From Clostridia bacterium (lineage in GTDB: Bacteria > Bacillota > Clostridia > Lachnospirales > Cellulosilyticaceae): a stretch of DNA of 64,000 nt. The notes beneath the pieces are model-generated. The model was not told the DNA's origin. It did no database searches and worked only from the letters and a program-made list of their open reading frames with translations. The stretch is taken from NCBI GenBank assembly GCA_029239755.1, contig JARBUI010000002.1, forward strand, positions 1-64,000, written 5' to 3'. Positions 62,148 through 64,000 of the stretch are shown here, piece by piece. Made by a program: the position numbers and the translations under genes. Position 1 is the first letter of the stretch. Each line of letters starts with the position of its first letter.

Positions 62148-64000
62148 TTAAACGTTGTAATAAATAATATTGCCCGGAAGTTTAATATTGGGAATCCAAA
62201 TCTTCTTACCATCCCAGCCTTTGTTTCCTGTTACTTTATACATAGTCAACACTACCTCATTAGGATAAGTATCACCAAGTTTTCTATCGTTTGGTGATAA
62301 TAGAGTTCCCGTTCCTTTTGCTATGTCCCTATTTCTGCGGACGATTAACCTGCCTTGAGCTAAAGGATTTTCAGCAATGAATGTATTTATAAACCCTACA
62401 AAAGCCGAAATACTCCAATCATCCATCTCAGAACTGGTTTGTTCTAATAACCGCATAATAAGCTTTAAGCTTACTAAATATGATTCTTCAGAAAATGCCA
62501 CTAACAACTGATCAAGCAAATCTACATCTTTATTGATAGGATAAAAAGGAAAATAGTTTACACCTCCTGAAAATACGTCAACTGATTTTTTATCAAGTAC
62601 GTTTTTTCGTGTTGGCTTTAATCCTGTAGGATAATAAATCTTGATATCACAATTTTTGCTTTGTTTTTTAATCTGAGCTATTATACTATTGTTTGTTGTA
62701 TTAATATCCGAAAATAGTTTATAAAGTATCGGAGGCATAAACACACGCATTAAAGCATGGTCTCTGTCATAACCAAACATACGGGCGTGCTGCCACATTG
62801 TATCAGCTTGAGGATTTTTTGCAACTCTGCAGTAATAAATTGTCTGCAGTTGTGGGAACGTGACCCCCCTCCCTAGACTGTTTCCTCCAATTATAATATT
62901 TATATCATTTTCATATTTAACATTTTCATCGTAAGGAGTAAATGAATTAATTACTAAAACCTTCACCATATCATTTTCAAGCTGATTACATATGAAAGCA
63001 AATATATTGTTAAAAGGTTGAATATTTGTCTTTGTTGCTTTAAGATTTTCATACACAAGTCTAAAAGCATCAGCTGTTTCTGGTTCCTCATATGTTATAG
63101 AAATTTCATTAAGATAATCCCCAATTTTTTCAGCAAACTTACTATGCTGATCAGTACGAACACTAGGATGAATTAAAAAATTAGAAACTTTTCCTCCTTC
63201 TAAAAAAATGTGCGCAGATGTTATCAAATGCATCATAAGTGCATTTTTTAATCCATTCTCTGGAAATTCATCATCTATTAATAGTTCATCTGCCTCATCA
63301 TTGTCTGTAAAAATAAGGTATGGAGTTTGTTCATTACCAAAGAAAAAGTTCCCACCCAAGTATCCTTGACCGGGTTCAAAGTAATATGTAAAATACGGTT
63401 TCCATCCGCTTTGAGCAGTCTGAAGCAGAATAGCTTGAGGAGTACCCGTGACTTGCATATATATACTACTAGAAGTCGTCCGTTTAATTTCATCCAATAA
63501 CTTATTTATAGTGCTTCGCTTTTTTTGATTTACCATTGTATTTAAACTGGCAGCGTCTGCTTCATCATCCACAATGAATAAGGGATTACCCGCACAAAAA
63601 TTAGTTGAAGATATGTTATTTTTCCATTGTTTTAGTATCCTGCCATTTTTCTTTAATACAACAACTACAGGTTTTCGCAAGTTATTATTCACAAAAGATA
63701 AGTAATCATTTTCATCGCAAATGCAAAACTCACTTAGATCTTTCTGAGCTCTTCTAAAAGTCTGCTGTTGTAGCAAAATATTATCCGTTGTTAATAATAG
63801 AAAAATGCCGAATCCTTCATCAGCTGCAGCACTCATAAGACCAAACATATGACTGGTTTTACCACTTTGAACGTCCCCAACTAAAAGACTAACAACGTGA
63901 TCTTTAAAAGTAAAATTAGAAACATACTCTGGTATAATATCTTTTACAGTTTTATTTATTGCATCTGCAAGCTGCTGATTACCTCGTTTAACTATTCTAT
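62148..64000 (-). CDS. Z1-domain helicase-like defence protein (5' end outside window)
   Basis: The open frame continues past its first internal ATG (63848) to the window edge, 616 residues so far. Walker A GDVQSGKT lies at 63855-63878, Walker B IVDDEADAAS near 63560, motif III QVTGTPQA near 63450, and motif VI QHARMFGYDRD near 62790, with GGNSLGRGVTF before it. These mark the Z1 type of superfamily 2 ATPases known from MutL/MORC-linked restriction systems. Partners should lie beyond 64000. Confidence 0.82.
   Translation of the reverse strand, partial: RIVKRGNQQLADAINKTVKDIIPEYVSNFTFKDHVVSLLVGDVQSGKTSHMFGLMSAAADEGFGIFLLLTTDNILLQQQTFRRAQKDLSEFCICDENDYLSFVNNNLRKPVVVVLKKNGRILKQWKNNISSTNFCAGNPLFIVDDEADAASLNTMVNQKKRSTINKLLDEIKRTTSSSIYMQVTGTPQAILLQTAQSGWKPYFTYYFEPGQGYLGGNFFFGNEQTPYLIFTDNDEADELLIDDEFPENGLKNALMMHLITSAHIFLEGGKVSNFLIHPSVRTDQHSKFAEKIGDYLNEISITYEEPETADAFRLVYENLKATKTNIQPFNNIFAFICNQLENDMVKVLVINSFTPYDENVKYENDINIIIGGNSLGRGVTFPQLQTIYYCRVAKNPQADTMWQHARMFGYDRDHALMRVFMPPILYKLFSDINTTNNSIIAQIKKQSKNCDIKIYYPTGLKPTRKNVLDKKSVDVFSGGVNYFPFYPINKDVDLLDQLLVAFSEESYLVSLKLIMRLLEQTSSEMDDWSISAFVGFINTFIAENPLAQGRLIVRRNRDIAKGTGTLLSPNDRKLGDTYPNEVVLTMYKVTGNKGWDGKKIWIPNIKLPGNIIYYNV

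Noticed and set aside
62148..63848. A complete 566-residue Z1 protein starting at 63848
   Set aside because: The frame is open upstream to the window edge and contains the Walker A motif before that ATG, so the ATG is internal.

Overview
The window reads as a low-GC Firmicutes chromosome of the class Clostridia (probably Lachnospirales-like; inferred from gene order, not proven), carrying a large integrated temperate siphophage. The host part (1 to about 20830) is AT-rich. On the minus strand it has the conserved block pta-ackA-yceD-rpmF-plsX-acpP-rnc-smc-ftsY-ylxM-ffh-rpsP-khpA-rimM: acetate metabolism, fatty-acid initiation, ribosome maturation, protein targeting and chromosome condensation. 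After a divergent promoter come tmcAL and the sporulation gene ylbJ on the plus strand, then codY, topA and dprA on the minus strand, then comM (yifB) on the plus strand.

comM is cut. Its first 380 codons are intact up to the conserved Leu-Leu-Asp-Arg, and at about 20830 the sequence changes to a different, more GC-rich composition. The 3' part of comM is not found up to 64000, so the inserted element is at least 43 kb and its right end lies outside the window.

The phage is almost wholly minus-strand. Left end (21-25 kb): small acidic proteins including a likely ArdA antirestriction protein, a MazF/PemK-like protein, a small sigma-region-4-like regulator, a dNMP kinase, and one plus-strand XRE repressor. 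25-41 kb: nucleotide metabolism (ThyX, dUTPase, monomeric B12-dependent ribonucleotide reductase), RuvC-like and Cas4-like nucleases, a family A DNA polymerase, an SSB-like protein, a sigma-like factor, then primase, DnaB-type helicase, DnaC-type loader and an initiator-like protein. 41-60 kb: the late genes in reverse order: XRE regulator, amidase endolysin, holin pair, tail protein, Dit, tape measure, tail chaperones joined by a -1 frameshift, major tail protein, head-tail connectors, capsid, scaffold, minor head protein, portal, large terminase. A small serine recombinase follows. Beyond 60.5 kb are a membrane-anchored repeat protein and a Z1-type helicase truncated by the window edge, typical of MORC/MutL-associated restriction systems.

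The most unusual feature is regulatory. Seven copies of a two-block motif (GTAACA, 14-15 nt, TACTAAATACTTGAG on the minus strand) sit one in front of each early operon, including the operon of the phage's own sigma-like factor. A second, 16-bp dyad motif (ATACTC-N4-GCGTAT and relatives) marks the repressor region, the 36 kb non-coding region and the second XRE gene, with variants in front of late genes. A 550-bp non-coding region at 36.0-36.6 kb, next to the primase, may hold an origin, a structured RNA, or both.
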